A stretch of 64,000 nt of DNA from Flavobacterium palustre (GTDB taxonomy: Bacteria > Bacteroidota > Bacteroidia > Flavobacteriales > Flavobacteriaceae): positions 62,510 through 126,509 of the forward strand of contig NZ_BMGA01000007.1 of the NCBI RefSeq assembly GCF_014639535.1. Direction: 5' to 3'. The notes under the pieces were generated by a model. That model was not told the origin of the DNA, did no database searches, and was given only the letters and a program-made list of their open reading frames with translations. Both the position numbers and the translations under genes were made by a program. Numbering within the stretch: position 1 is the stretch's first letter; each line of letters starts with the position of its first letter. This document shows positions 9,535 to 18,405 of this stretch, piece by piece.

Positions 9535-11112
9535 TTAAGGTATCGTTTTTATATTCGTTTCTTTTAAATCTAATTTGGATTCTGTCACATTTTCCAAAAC
9601 AACTTGTTCATTTTTAGCTTCCGGTAAATCAATATTTTCCATATTCAGATTTTGAACATCATCAAAAACAAATGCGGGTCTAAAATCAGTATCGTCTAAA
9701 CTAACTTTGATATTTTTAAAACGAATTCCATTGGCATGACGCACATAAAATGCCCAGGCCGGCAATTCGCCAAACATGGAGAATTCAGGATAATCCTGTA
9801 TTTTTTCCGGAACGGAATCTAATCGATTTAGTGGTACATATGCCATTCCTTTCGTCGCTCTTCCAGGATAAGAAATAGTAATATTTTCAAGATTGACATT
9901 CTCTATTTTATAACCCGGAATCCCTACAATCGAAGAAGGAAACGGATTATGAAAAAAATCTACTTCAGGGCCTCTTAAATCATAATTGATATCCGGTCTT
10001 CCAAAAGGCACTTGTACCTTTATATTTTTAATATTCACATTTTTAATGCTTCCCGCTTTGTCACCACTGCGTTGTCCTATTCGAATAAAAATCGCATTGC
10101 CAGTATTTACGGCATTAATATTAGAAACTTCAATATTTTCGATAACGGCTCCGTCAACAGATTCGATAGCAATTGCTGAACGAAACGTATCAAAAACCTG
10201 AATATCTTTTATAACCACATTTTTGAATCCGCCATAAGAAGCGGTTCCAAATTTTATGGCACTAGCACTGGATTTTATCGTACAATTAGCGATATAAATG
10301 CCATCATTAGCATATCCCGGATAATAGGATTTCAAACAAATACCATCATCGGCGGTGTCTAAATCACAATTAGTTACCTTAACATTTTTACAATCGGTAA
10401 TGTCAATTCCGTCATTATTCCAGTACGAACGATTGACCACTTTTAAATTATCAATAATCAAATTCGAACACAATTCAAAAGACAATCCCCAGCAGGATGC
10501 AGCACCCACTTCTAAACCTTGAATTTCAACATTTTCACATTGAGAAAAACGAAACAACTTCGGTCTCATGGTTTCATTTGGACGGTTTCTTTTAATCGTA
10601 TAATTAGGATCAACCGCAATTCCGGCATGATGCAAACTGTCAATATTTAAAGCCAATTGCAAACCTTGTCCATCAATTTTTCCTTTTCCGAACAGTTTTA
10701 TATTCGTTGCTTTATGTGCCAAAACTAAAGCAATTTGTGAATTATCATCTTTCTTTGGAGAATCAGGTCGACCAGGAAAATCCATTTTATAATAATCTTT
10801 TGGATTGGTACTTCCTAATAAAACAGCTCCTTCTTCCAGACGAACACTCACATTGCTTTTTAATTGAATACTTCCTGATAAAAATTCCCCTTTTGGAAAA
10901 ACTACAATCCCGCCTTTACTTTTAAAAGCGGCATCAATAGCTTTTTGGATAGCTGTTGTATTCAATGTTTTTCCATCTGCTTTTGCACCATAATTCGAAA
11001 TCAAAAACTCTTTTGGAGCTTTGTTTTTATTTTGCGCATGAGTATTCCAAGCAAACACAAAAAGGCTTATTAATAAGCATACAAAAAACAGTTTCGACTT
11101 CACTTTTATCAT
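9535..11112 (-). CDS. GH28 family glycosidase (polygalacturonase-like), exported
   Basis: This 525-residue protein has a signal peptide ending near residue 27 (HAQ). ISNYGAKADGKTLNTTAIQK at 38-57 starts the right-handed beta-helix. WNNDGIDITDC (231-241) and DTADDGICLKS (252-262) supply the three aspartates of GH28 enzymes (Asp234, Asp255, Asp256). The usual GHG and RIK motifs are not clearly present, so its substrate may differ from plain polygalacturonan. Family members hydrolyse alpha-galacturonides or rhamnogalacturonan. The gene follows a strong terminator (11178-11237), so it should have its own promoter, or it depends on read-through, and it heads the second part of the enzyme block. 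Confidence 0.88.
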   Translation of the reverse strand: MIKVKSKLFFVCLLISLFVFAWNTHAQNKNKAPKEFLISNYGAKADGKTLNTTAIQKAIDAAFKSKGGIVVFPKGEFLSGSIQLKSNVSVRLEEGAVLLGSTNPKDYYKMDFPGRPDSPKKDDNSQIALVLAHKATNIKLFGKGKIDGQGLQLALNIDSLHHAGIAVDPNYTIKRNRPNETMRPKLFRFSQCENVEIQGLEVGAASCWGLSFELCSNLIIDNLKVVNRSYWNNDGIDITDCKNVKVTNCDLDTADDGICLKSYYPGYANDGIYIANCTIKSSASAIKFGTASYGGFKNVVIKDIQVFDTFRSAIAIESVDGAVIENIEVSNINAVNTGNAIFIRIGQRSGDKAGSIKNVNIKNIKVQVPFGRPDINYDLRGPEVDFFHNPFPSSIVGIPGYKIENVNLENITISYPGRATKGMAYVPLNRLDSVPEKIQDYPEFSMFGELPAWAFYVRHANGIRFKNIKVSLDDTDFRPAFVFDDVQNLNMENIDLPEAKNEQVVLENVTESKLDLKETNIKTIP

Positions 11113-11177
11113 TATATTTTACATTAAAAACTAATAATCAACCATTTAAAAAAACTTCTTTTTTAAACAATGGCAAA

Positions 11178-11237
11178 AAAAAATAGTGCACAGTTGACAC
11201 CGATTGATTTTCAAGTATCAACTGTGCACTATTTTTT
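11178..11237 (-). terminator. Strong intrinsic terminator after the DUF4861 gene
   Basis: The arms 11178-11197 and 11218-11237 are perfectly complementary over 20 bp with a 20-nt loop. The outer part of the stem is A/T rich, giving a T-run in the minus-strand transcript. It lies 52 bp past the DUF4861 stop codon and 66 bp before the GH28 start, splitting the locus into two transcription units. Confidence 0.85.
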
Positions 11238-11288
11238 GTAATTCAAAATTTCAAAATCTTACAAAAAATAAGCGCTCGTATTTAAGTC

Positions 11289-12137
11289 TTATTTAACGTA
11301 AGCTTCTAACTTTTCTAAGTTATTAATCTCATTTTCTTTAGCACTAGCTGAAACAATTTCAGTAGTTAAATATTTAGCCGGTTTAGAGATTAATAAATAT
11401 TGAGTCCCATCATCAGTACTTTTTACATAATCCTTAGGATTGTATTTAATTGCTGCTCCTACCTCTACTACTTCGGCTGCAACGTCTTCAGGATGTTTAC
11501 CCCAAACAGCGATATAGTTTTCCCCTTTTTTAGTTGCACAAGTTTTGAAATAATTTACCCCTGTTACAAACTGAACGTTTTCTCCGTTTAAACTAAAAGC
11601 TTCCACCTTAGCTTCTCTTTTCCCAGAAAATACTGTTACGCGAACTTTGATATCAACCTTTTTTCCTTTGTAAGGAACTCCTCTGGAAATCATTTCCATA
11701 TAAGAAGTCGTTGCTGTTTTCCCTACGTGAGCCAAACGATTCGTTACCGGATTTAACGGCACTACCTTTTCACCATCCCATAGTTTAACTCCTCCTAAAC
11801 CTACTGTCGCACCTACTTTATAATAATCGGCACCCCATCCTTCTTTTTGTTGTTCAGCAGTTGGATACCAATGTGCTGCTTTCAACTCCAGTCCTTTCTT
11901 CGCTTTATTGTAAACATCAATTGCCACTTTATCACTAAAATAGATTCGCAATGCCATCCATTCATTTTCTACCGCAGGCCCGTGATGTCCTATAGTTTGA
12001 TATAAATCACCAGATTCTGAACCAATATCTGTCAAATAACTAATTTTGTCGGCTTTCATATACAAACTATTGTCTGTATTATTCTGTCCAAAACAAAATG
12101 CGGTAAACAGCAAAGCAGCCATAAATGATAATTTCAT
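11289..12137 (-). CDS. DUF4861 family exported protein
   Basis: This 282-residue protein has a signal peptide ending near residue 17 (CFG). The segment HHGPAVENEWMALRIYF from residue 51, then HWYPT and DYYKVGATVGLGGVKLWDG, match the DUF4861 pattern as I remember it (HHGPAxExE, then VGxSxGxGG). No catalytic role has been firmly established for the family, to my knowledge. Members occur in gene clusters for uronic-acid-containing polysaccharides, where hydrolase, lyase or binding roles were suggested. It lies 82 bp after the toroid-like gene and before a strong terminator, so it ends the susCD-led unit. The conserved His-His and acidic residues would suit an enzyme (inference). Confidence 0.75.
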   Translation of the reverse strand: MKLSFMAALLFTAFCFGQNNTDNSLYMKADKISYLTDIGSESGDLYQTIGHHGPAVENEWMALRIYFSDKVAIDVYNKAKKGLELKAAHWYPTAEQQKEGWGADYYKVGATVGLGGVKLWDGEKVVPLNPVTNRLAHVGKTATTSYMEMISRGVPYKGKKVDIKVRVTVFSGKREAKVEAFSLNGENVQFVTGVNYFKTCATKKGENYIAVWGKHPEDVAAEVVEVGAAIKYNPKDYVKSTDDGTQYLLISKPAKYLTTEIVSASAKENEINNLEKLEAYVK

Positions 12138-12219
12138 AATTTCAATTATTTAAAAGTTTATACTTAATTTTCGTAAAAATAAGTAAACTTTCTGCAATGC
12201 CCGAAAAATTCGTTTATAA

Positions 12220-14013
12220 TTAACTTATTGTCAATTTATGATGAAATGGGGTAAAACCTGTAATATAAACATGAACGCCATCGGTACGTAAAGTTCCCTG
12301 ATGATAGGTATATGCTTCACTATCCAAATTATTCACGTTTTGATGTTCGACTAATCCCGGCCCTATTTCAATACTGTTTTTTCCCATAACTGCTTTGGCA
12401 AAACCTGATTTCAGGAAATAATTTCCTTTTTCGCCCAATGTTGCTCCTTCAATTTGAGTTCCTTCTTTGAAACACAATTCGATTGTAATTTCAATATTTG
12501 GCGGACCATCTACCTTAACATCTAAGTTTAATGCGCCATTATTTTCTTCAATTTCTATAACCGTAGTTTGTTTTTTGACATTACTCGCGATTCGGTTTTC
12601 AAAGTCCATTTTGTTCCAAAACCTTCTATCTTTTGATTCTGATAATTGATAATCCCCATCAGCCTTTCTGTATTCCGATGTTAACGGTTGGTAATAATCT
12701 CCTTCTTTGATTTCTTTTAAAATGTATTTATTACCAATCTTTTCTATTCCTTCACTACTGAAATAGCCCATTCTAAAAAAGGAAGATGACATTCGCATGT
12801 ATTTCAAAATGGCATCTCCTTTTCGATACATTAAAAAATTAGGATTAGACGATCTTCCTGAAACAATTTGAACCGGTATATCGTTGCCTCCAAAAAGCGT
12901 TATCGACGTTTTTCCTCTTCGAATTCTGGCTAAATTGGAAAGGGCAAAAAACTTCTCAAATTCATTTTCCAAATTCACTTCGACAGGAAGCAGCTGCTGC
13001 AATTCCGGATTTTCCATAAAAGCAATTAAAGAATCTGACAAGATATATTGATCAAAATCAGCATTCTTTTCAATCAAATTTACCATATGGGTAAAAATTG
13101 GATTGCCAGTATGTATAGCCATATAACGGTATTGCAAATAAAATTTAGTCACTGTGATATCCATAAACTGATCCTGTCTTCTGGAATCTACTGTAACCAA
13201 ATCACCATTAGCTTCTGTATAATAATAAGTAGTAGTCAGGTTTTTTTGAACCTTGTCTAACAACTCCGGTTTATTTAACAAACGAGCCATCGTAATTAAG
13301 GCTTTGTCTATAACTGCCGAATAAATTCCGCTTCGTTCTGAATAATGTCCATCCTGATTAAGATAAATCCCCTCGGCCAACCAGTCCTCAATTCTGTTAG
13401 TATACCTAACATCCGGATACAGCGAATTGATATTGGCCAAAGCCGCACTGATCACCCATCTATGATTTGGAGTATGCACGCCCCCCGTTATCATGGCTTC
13501 GCCTGCATTTTGAATAAACTTCTTTAATTTCTCTTTTACTGAATCTAAATTTTTCAGCTTATTGTGTTTCAAAACCATCGCAGCCGAACAAAGGTATTCC
13601 AAAACAAAAGCCGTATCCGGTGGCGATTGTCTATTTCCTCCTGCATCAACCGTTCCGTCACTGTATTGTCCTTTCAAAATAATATCAGCAGCCTGATTCA
13701 AACGTTCTACTACAATTTCCGACTTATAATACTCTGATTTCTGGTGAGATACCGAAGCCGTCATAGCGGCTATATCAGCTGCTACAGGCCGAAAATTACT
13801 CAAACGAACATCCGAATTTACAAGAGGTTTTTGAAAAATATTTTTCACAAAAGCATCATTATGCAGAATGAGTTTTTTCATCAAAGCTTCATCCACCTTA
13901 GTTGCCGCGGCACTAAAAAATCCATCATTTGCAAAAACAGTGTCGCTAACCAATGCACCAAGCAATGATAGACTTCCTAGTTTTAAAAATTCGCCACGAC
14001 TAATAGGATTCAT
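12220..14013 (-). CDS. Uncharacterised exported protein, predicted alpha/alpha-toroid, candidate uronic-acid-active hydrolase or lyase
   Basis: This 597-residue protein is not confidently assigned to a family. The N-terminus SRGEFLKLGSLSLLG resembles a Tat signal, but the second Arg of the RR pair is Gly, so Sec export is likelier. Residues 50-330 are helix-rich with GQYSDGTVDAGGNRQSPPD (115-133), HTPNHRWVISAALA (180-193) and DGHYSERSGIYSAVIDKAL (221-239). His/Tyr/Asn placement of this sort is typical of alpha/alpha-toroid lyases (PL8-like, heparinase-like) and of newer toroid hydrolases. The C-terminal 250 residues look beta-rich. It lies 12 bp after GH92 and before DUF4861. GH154-type beta-glucuronidase is one possibility I cannot confirm. 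Confidence 0.6.
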   Translation of the reverse strand: MNPISRGEFLKLGSLSLLGALVSDTVFANDGFFSAAATKVDEALMKKLILHNDAFVKNIFQKPLVNSDVRLSNFRPVAADIAAMTASVSHQKSEYYKSEIVVERLNQAADIILKGQYSDGTVDAGGNRQSPPDTAFVLEYLCSAAMVLKHNKLKNLDSVKEKLKKFIQNAGEAMITGGVHTPNHRWVISAALANINSLYPDVRYTNRIEDWLAEGIYLNQDGHYSERSGIYSAVIDKALITMARLLNKPELLDKVQKNLTTTYYYTEANGDLVTVDSRRQDQFMDITVTKFYLQYRYMAIHTGNPIFTHMVNLIEKNADFDQYILSDSLIAFMENPELQQLLPVEVNLENEFEKFFALSNLARIRRGKTSITLFGGNDIPVQIVSGRSSNPNFLMYRKGDAILKYMRMSSSFFRMGYFSSEGIEKIGNKYILKEIKEGDYYQPLTSEYRKADGDYQLSESKDRRFWNKMDFENRIASNVKKQTTVIEIEENNGALNLDVKVDGPPNIEITIELCFKEGTQIEGATLGEKGNYFLKSGFAKAVMGKNSIEIGPGLVEHQNVNNLDSEAYTYHQGTLRTDGVHVYITGFTPFHHKLTIS

Positions 14014-14025
14014 CTCTTTTGTTAT

Positions 14026-16341
14026 TTACTTATTAGACAATGAAAAGGGTCTATTTTCCTGAGTAGTTCCCCAAGTCTTATTAGGTTGGTTACCCATTTC
14101 GAAATCCAACTTTCCACCCTTCATGACAGAAAAATGGTCTAAATAATTTTTATCATATTCAACTCCGTTAAATCGCAATTTTTGGATGTAATTATTCCCT
14201 GAAGAGGCACCTTTTGCATTGATGATTAACTTTTTCCCATTTTCAAAACTCAACGTAATTTTATCAAAATGTGGTCCTGAAATCACATATTGAGGCACTG
14301 AGGGAGCCACAGGATAAAATCCTAAAGCAGAAAACACATACCAGGCCGACATTTGTCCGGCATCATCATTACCGCTTAATCCACCTACTTCATTACTGTA
14401 CTCGGTTTTCATAATTTGATTGACCAATTCCTGTGTTTTCCAAGGTTGACCTGAATAGTTGTATAGAAATGGAATTTGGTGACCTGGTTCATTCCCATGC
14501 CAATATTGCTTAGCGGCATGGAAACGATCCAAGTTGGCATTAAAACCATTTTCTCCTCCCATTAAATTCATTAATCCTTTGATATCCTGCGGAACATACC
14601 AAGTGTATTGATAAGGCGTTCCTTCAGTTATATATGATTTTCTGATAAACTTGTCAAAATCTTTTGTAAAAGTCCCATCGGCAAAACGTCCTCTTACACA
14701 GGAATCGGCTACGCTATAGACATTTTGATAATTCAAAGCTCTTTTTTTCAATAATCGGGCATTCAAAGTATCCCCTTTTTTAGCTGCAATTTGCGAAAGT
14801 GCAAAATCATCAAAAGCATATTCTAAGGTTCTGGAAACCTGCTCTCCCTGATGAAAAGATTCTTTAACCTCATCTTCTAGCGGAATGTAACCGTATTCTA
14901 AATAGGAAGCTAAAGCACGACGTCCTTTGCCATTTACATAATCAACATTTTCAGGCGTTTGAAAGGCATTTTGCAATAAATAGCTGTATTCTTTATCCGA
15001 AATTTCGATGTTATTTTTCATATAAGCATCGGCAATTGCTGCTACAGAATGATCCCCAATCATAGCCGAAGTATAACTGTTCCAACAAGGAAAAATTGGC
15101 ATCCATCCACCTTGTTCAGCCATTGAAAACAGGCTGCGCATCATTTGACCGTTTACTTTTGGCGTTAACATATTAAACAATGGAAGTGAAGATCTGTAAA
15201 TATCCCACATCGAAAAATCAGTAAAATAATCTTCCTTACCACTATTCATTAATTGATTTCCTCCGTTAAAACTCACATAAGTTCCATCAACATCATTAAA
15301 GGTTCTTGGCTGTAAATAACTATGATATAAAGCTGTGTAGAATTTTACTTTATCATCTTTATTAGTTCCTTCTACTTTTACTTTCGAAAGTAAGTTTTCC
15401 CAAGTATTTTTTAAATTAGCTTTAGCTTTAGCAAAATCCAAACCTTTGGTTTCAGCTTCTAAATTTTTTCTGGCTTGTTCAATGCTGGTAAAAGAAGTTC
15501 CAATTTTTGCCTCGATGGTTTCTCCTTTTTCTACATTAAAAGAAATATACCCTCCTATGTTTTCTAAATCCGAAATTTGTGTATTTCCTTCTAAGATTTT
15601 CTCATTTTGATAAACACCAAATTTGCTTGAACTTTTACTCAATTTCACTACAAAATAACCGCTAAAACCTGCTTTATCGCCCCAACCCTGATAGATTTTA
15701 TGTACCGGATTATAACCTGTAATTTCGTTTTTGTCTGCATTTATTTGAATAAATCCCTGACCTTCATCGCTATTTGGATTCACAATTATGTGCGCTTCTC
15801 CTGAATTTTCAAATGTAAACTGGAACAAACCACAACGTTTAGTTGCTGTCATATTTACATCAATTTTATAGTCAGCTAAATTTACATTGTAATTATAAGG
15901 AGTTGTTTTTTCGGTATCATGCGAAAAACTCGATGCTCTTTCGTCAGCTTGGCATTTCAACTTACCAGTTATGGGCATAATGGTCATACTTCCATAATCC
16001 TGCACACAAGAACCACTCAACCAGTGACTTCCTCTAAAACCTGAAATTTTGGTATCCGTATAATAATAAGGTGCTATACATTTGGTTTCAGTTGCCTTAG
16101 TTTGGGCAGTCCAGTTAGTCATTCCAAAAGGAACGGTTACATAAGGTACTACCTGTGCATTGTTCTCTTTTTCATCTTCTCCATGTTGCAAAGCACTAAT
16201 TGTTGTAGAAGGTGCCGTACCAATTAACGGGTTCACTAAATCTACATACCTACTTACTGATGGTTTTATGGAACAGGAAAGTATGCTTAACAAAGCGGGG
16301 ACGGCTATGAGCCTATATGGTAGTAAACGGTACAAATTCAT
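14026..16341 (-). CDS. GH92 family alpha-mannosidase lipoprotein (second copy)
   Basis: I chose the ATG at 16341 over one 20 codons upstream because it begins a clean lipoprotein signal (MNLYRLLPYRLIAVPALLSI then LSCS); this gives 771 residues. GH92 motifs are YVDLVNPLIGT, GFRGSHWLSGSCVQDYGSM, MWDIYRSSLPL, TEGTPYQYTWYVPQD (probable catalytic Glu) and GNDDAGQMSAW. It should be an exo-alpha-mannosidase on the cell surface or in the periplasm. It is the first enzyme gene after susCD, with 413 bp in between, and 12 bp upstream of the toroid-like gene. The early insert with ISALQHGEDEKENNAQVVPY sets it apart from the copy at 7156. Confidence 0.94.
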   Translation of the reverse strand: MNLYRLLPYRLIAVPALLSILSCSIKPSVSRYVDLVNPLIGTAPSTTISALQHGEDEKENNAQVVPYVTVPFGMTNWTAQTKATETKCIAPYYYTDTKISGFRGSHWLSGSCVQDYGSMTIMPITGKLKCQADERASSFSHDTEKTTPYNYNVNLADYKIDVNMTATKRCGLFQFTFENSGEAHIIVNPNSDEGQGFIQINADKNEITGYNPVHKIYQGWGDKAGFSGYFVVKLSKSSSKFGVYQNEKILEGNTQISDLENIGGYISFNVEKGETIEAKIGTSFTSIEQARKNLEAETKGLDFAKAKANLKNTWENLLSKVKVEGTNKDDKVKFYTALYHSYLQPRTFNDVDGTYVSFNGGNQLMNSGKEDYFTDFSMWDIYRSSLPLFNMLTPKVNGQMMRSLFSMAEQGGWMPIFPCWNSYTSAMIGDHSVAAIADAYMKNNIEISDKEYSYLLQNAFQTPENVDYVNGKGRRALASYLEYGYIPLEDEVKESFHQGEQVSRTLEYAFDDFALSQIAAKKGDTLNARLLKKRALNYQNVYSVADSCVRGRFADGTFTKDFDKFIRKSYITEGTPYQYTWYVPQDIKGLMNLMGGENGFNANLDRFHAAKQYWHGNEPGHQIPFLYNYSGQPWKTQELVNQIMKTEYSNEVGGLSGNDDAGQMSAWYVFSALGFYPVAPSVPQYVISGPHFDKITLSFENGKKLIINAKGASSGNNYIQKLRFNGVEYDKNYLDHFSVMKGGKLDFEMGNQPNKTWGTTQENRPFSLSNK

Positions 16342-16683
16342 ATTGATTGATTTGTGTTTTGATTCTGATTTATTGGTTTCAAAAAGCAATAAAATGGTCA
16401 TCAGAAATTAAGAGCTCTGTTTAAGCCTTTGAATTGTAATTGATTTGCTGTTGCAAAAAATAATACTCTAAAGAAATCTTCACTTATCCTAACAAATTGT
16501 AATGGATTAATTAAGGCAAAAACATTTCTCCTCATTCACTTTTAAAACAGTTGAATTTCTCTTTTCGTTAAAAAAAAATTAAGCTATTGAAATAAGTAAA
16601 GATTAGATTTTCCCTCTTTTTTAAAACAAAAACACTTTGAATGGCATAATGAAAACAATCTTATTGCATTCATTTTTTAAGAA
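16342..16683. other. Intergenic stretch between susD and GH92 with no gene
   Basis: About 340 bp of AT-rich DNA without a credible ORF apart from the 20-codon upstream extension of GH92. It may hold a second promoter for the enzyme genes, but I could not find a convincing TAnnTTTG element on the minus strand. Confidence 0.5.
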
Positions 16684-16717
16684 GAAAAGAGAAGAAGAAC
16701 TAGCTTCTTCTCTTTTC
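16684..16717 (-). terminator. Stem-loop after susD, probable partial terminator
   Basis: The arms 16684-16697 and 16704-16717 pair perfectly (14 bp, purine-rich left arm), with a 6-nt loop. On the minus strand the stem is followed closely by an A/T-rich stretch with a T-run. It lies just after the susD stop codon. Such hairpins after susCD often reduce expression of the downstream enzymes relative to the transporter. Confidence 0.65.
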
Positions 16718-16754
16718 AGGGGTAAATAAATTACCAACCAACTTAACAATCAAC

Positions 16755-18374
16755 TTAATTATTTACATAATCCGGATTTTGGACTAAGGCAGGATTTAAC
16801 ACCAATGCACTTGTTGGAATTGGGAAAACACGATGTCTAATGTTAGTATCTGTTTTGAATCCCCATTGTCCTTCAAATTTTCCAAATCGGATCATATCAT
16901 TTCTATGCCAACCTTCCCAAGCAAATTCACGACATCTTTCTTTGTAAAGATCTTCTAATGTTACACTTGTCCATGCTGCTGAAGTACTACGGTTAGAACG
17001 AATTGAATTTACTAATGAAAGAGGAGTATCTCCTAAAGTAGCTGCTCCTCCACGAAGAATAGCTTCAGCTTTCATCAAAATAATATCTGAATATCTCAAA
17101 AATGGTACATCATTATTTTGGTTACGACTTGTTGAACTAGCATCAGGATAGAATTTAATATTTCTATATCCAATGTTCCATGCAATTTCGTCATTACCTA
17201 AATCAAGTCCTTTTACATTGGCCATACTTCCTCTGTATAGGATTGGTTTAGTTAATTCTAAATGGTAAGTATAAGTAGCACCACCATCTGAACCTGTGTA
17301 ATATTCATCATAACCTTTTTTAGTTGTAGTAACCATTAAAGGTGTAACCCCATCTGCTAAATATTGTTTTCCTGTTAACCATTGTTTGTTACGAATATCA
17401 TTAGCATCACTTTCAAAATTAGCATAGAATTCAGGCAATGTACTTCTAGGAGCACTAGGAGTAAACGGAAGTCCAAATCTTGTACGCATAGAACGAGGAA
17501 CATCATAACGGGCATGATACATTAATCCGCCGCCACCAACTGCCGGGTCATAAGGAACTGCAAAAATAAATTCCTTCATTTGCGGACCATTGTTTGGGTA
17601 AAACATTTGTAAATAAGTCGCTCTTGGTTCAATATTATACAATCCTGATTTGATTACCTCATCACAAGCTGCAATACAATCGTTGTTACGTTGTGTACCT
17701 GTATAAACCTCAGCATTCAAATACATTTTAGCTAATAAAGCATTCGCTGTTTGTTTGTTAGGTCTTCCATAAGTTGATACTCCCGAAGCCGGATTCAAAT
17801 TAGGAACTGCTTTTTTTAATTCACTTTCAACAAAATTGAATACTTCCGTTCTGGTTGATTTAGCATGAGAAGAAAAATCGCCATAAAGTGTATCTAACGG
17901 TACTGCTCCATAAGAATCCATCATCATAAAGTAAGAAATCGCACGCATCGTTTTTAATTCAGCAATTAAAGTCGATTTTTCAGTACCTTCAGGCATAGCT
18001 GTCTGCAAAATTGAGATAGCCTGATTACTTTTACCAATTACAGATGAAGCCCATCCCCAAATACCTCCTGAATTATCCGGAGTCCAGTCATGGAAATGCA
18101 TGCTTAAGTAGTTTCTGTTATCAAACCAGTTTCCTCCTCTTGCAGGTAATATAGCTTCATCAGTAGATAATGATTGTGCCCACCACCAGTTAAATGAAAA
18201 TTGATCACGAAAGGAAACGTAAACAGGACCAGCAGTTTGAATAAATTGGGTTGAATTTTGAGGAAAAACCTCCGGTGTTAACTGTGTCGTAATTGGCACA
18301 TCTAAATCTTCGCAGGATCCGAATAAACCAATAGCAAGCATCGGAAGTCCTAAATATTTTATTATCTTTTTCAT
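16755..18374 (-). CDS. SusD/RagB family surface glycan-binding lipoprotein
   Basis: This 539-residue protein has a lipoprotein signal ending in LFGSC followed by EDLDVPITTQLTPEVF, typical of SusD proteins. TPR-type helices around DEVIKSGLYNI, the WGWASSVIGKSNQAI segment and the C-terminal LRYSDIILMKAEA and RCREFAWEGWHRNDMIRFGK motifs are standard for the family. It would form the lid of the outer-membrane SusC channel and capture the glycan. The pair with the adjacent susC (31 bp upstream) marks the locus as a polysaccharide utilisation locus. Aromatic residues such as FNWWWAQ and NWFDN may contribute to binding, but the ligand cannot be deduced. Confidence 0.96.
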   Translation of the reverse strand: MKKIIKYLGLPMLAIGLFGSCEDLDVPITTQLTPEVFPQNSTQFIQTAGPVYVSFRDQFSFNWWWAQSLSTDEAILPARGGNWFDNRNYLSMHFHDWTPDNSGGIWGWASSVIGKSNQAISILQTAMPEGTEKSTLIAELKTMRAISYFMMMDSYGAVPLDTLYGDFSSHAKSTRTEVFNFVESELKKAVPNLNPASGVSTYGRPNKQTANALLAKMYLNAEVYTGTQRNNDCIAACDEVIKSGLYNIEPRATYLQMFYPNNGPQMKEFIFAVPYDPAVGGGGLMYHARYDVPRSMRTRFGLPFTPSAPRSTLPEFYANFESDANDIRNKQWLTGKQYLADGVTPLMVTTTKKGYDEYYTGSDGGATYTYHLELTKPILYRGSMANVKGLDLGNDEIAWNIGYRNIKFYPDASSTSRNQNNDVPFLRYSDIILMKAEAILRGGAATLGDTPLSLVNSIRSNRSTSAAWTSVTLEDLYKERCREFAWEGWHRNDMIRFGKFEGQWGFKTDTNIRHRVFPIPTSALVLNPALVQNPDYVNN

Positions 18375-18405
18375 AATATTTACAATTATTACAATTATTA
18401 TTTTC

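Noticed and set aside
16341-16401. Twenty extra N-terminal codons for the second GH92
   Set aside because: They would bury the lipoprotein signal; the ATG at 16341 gives a proper signal peptide.
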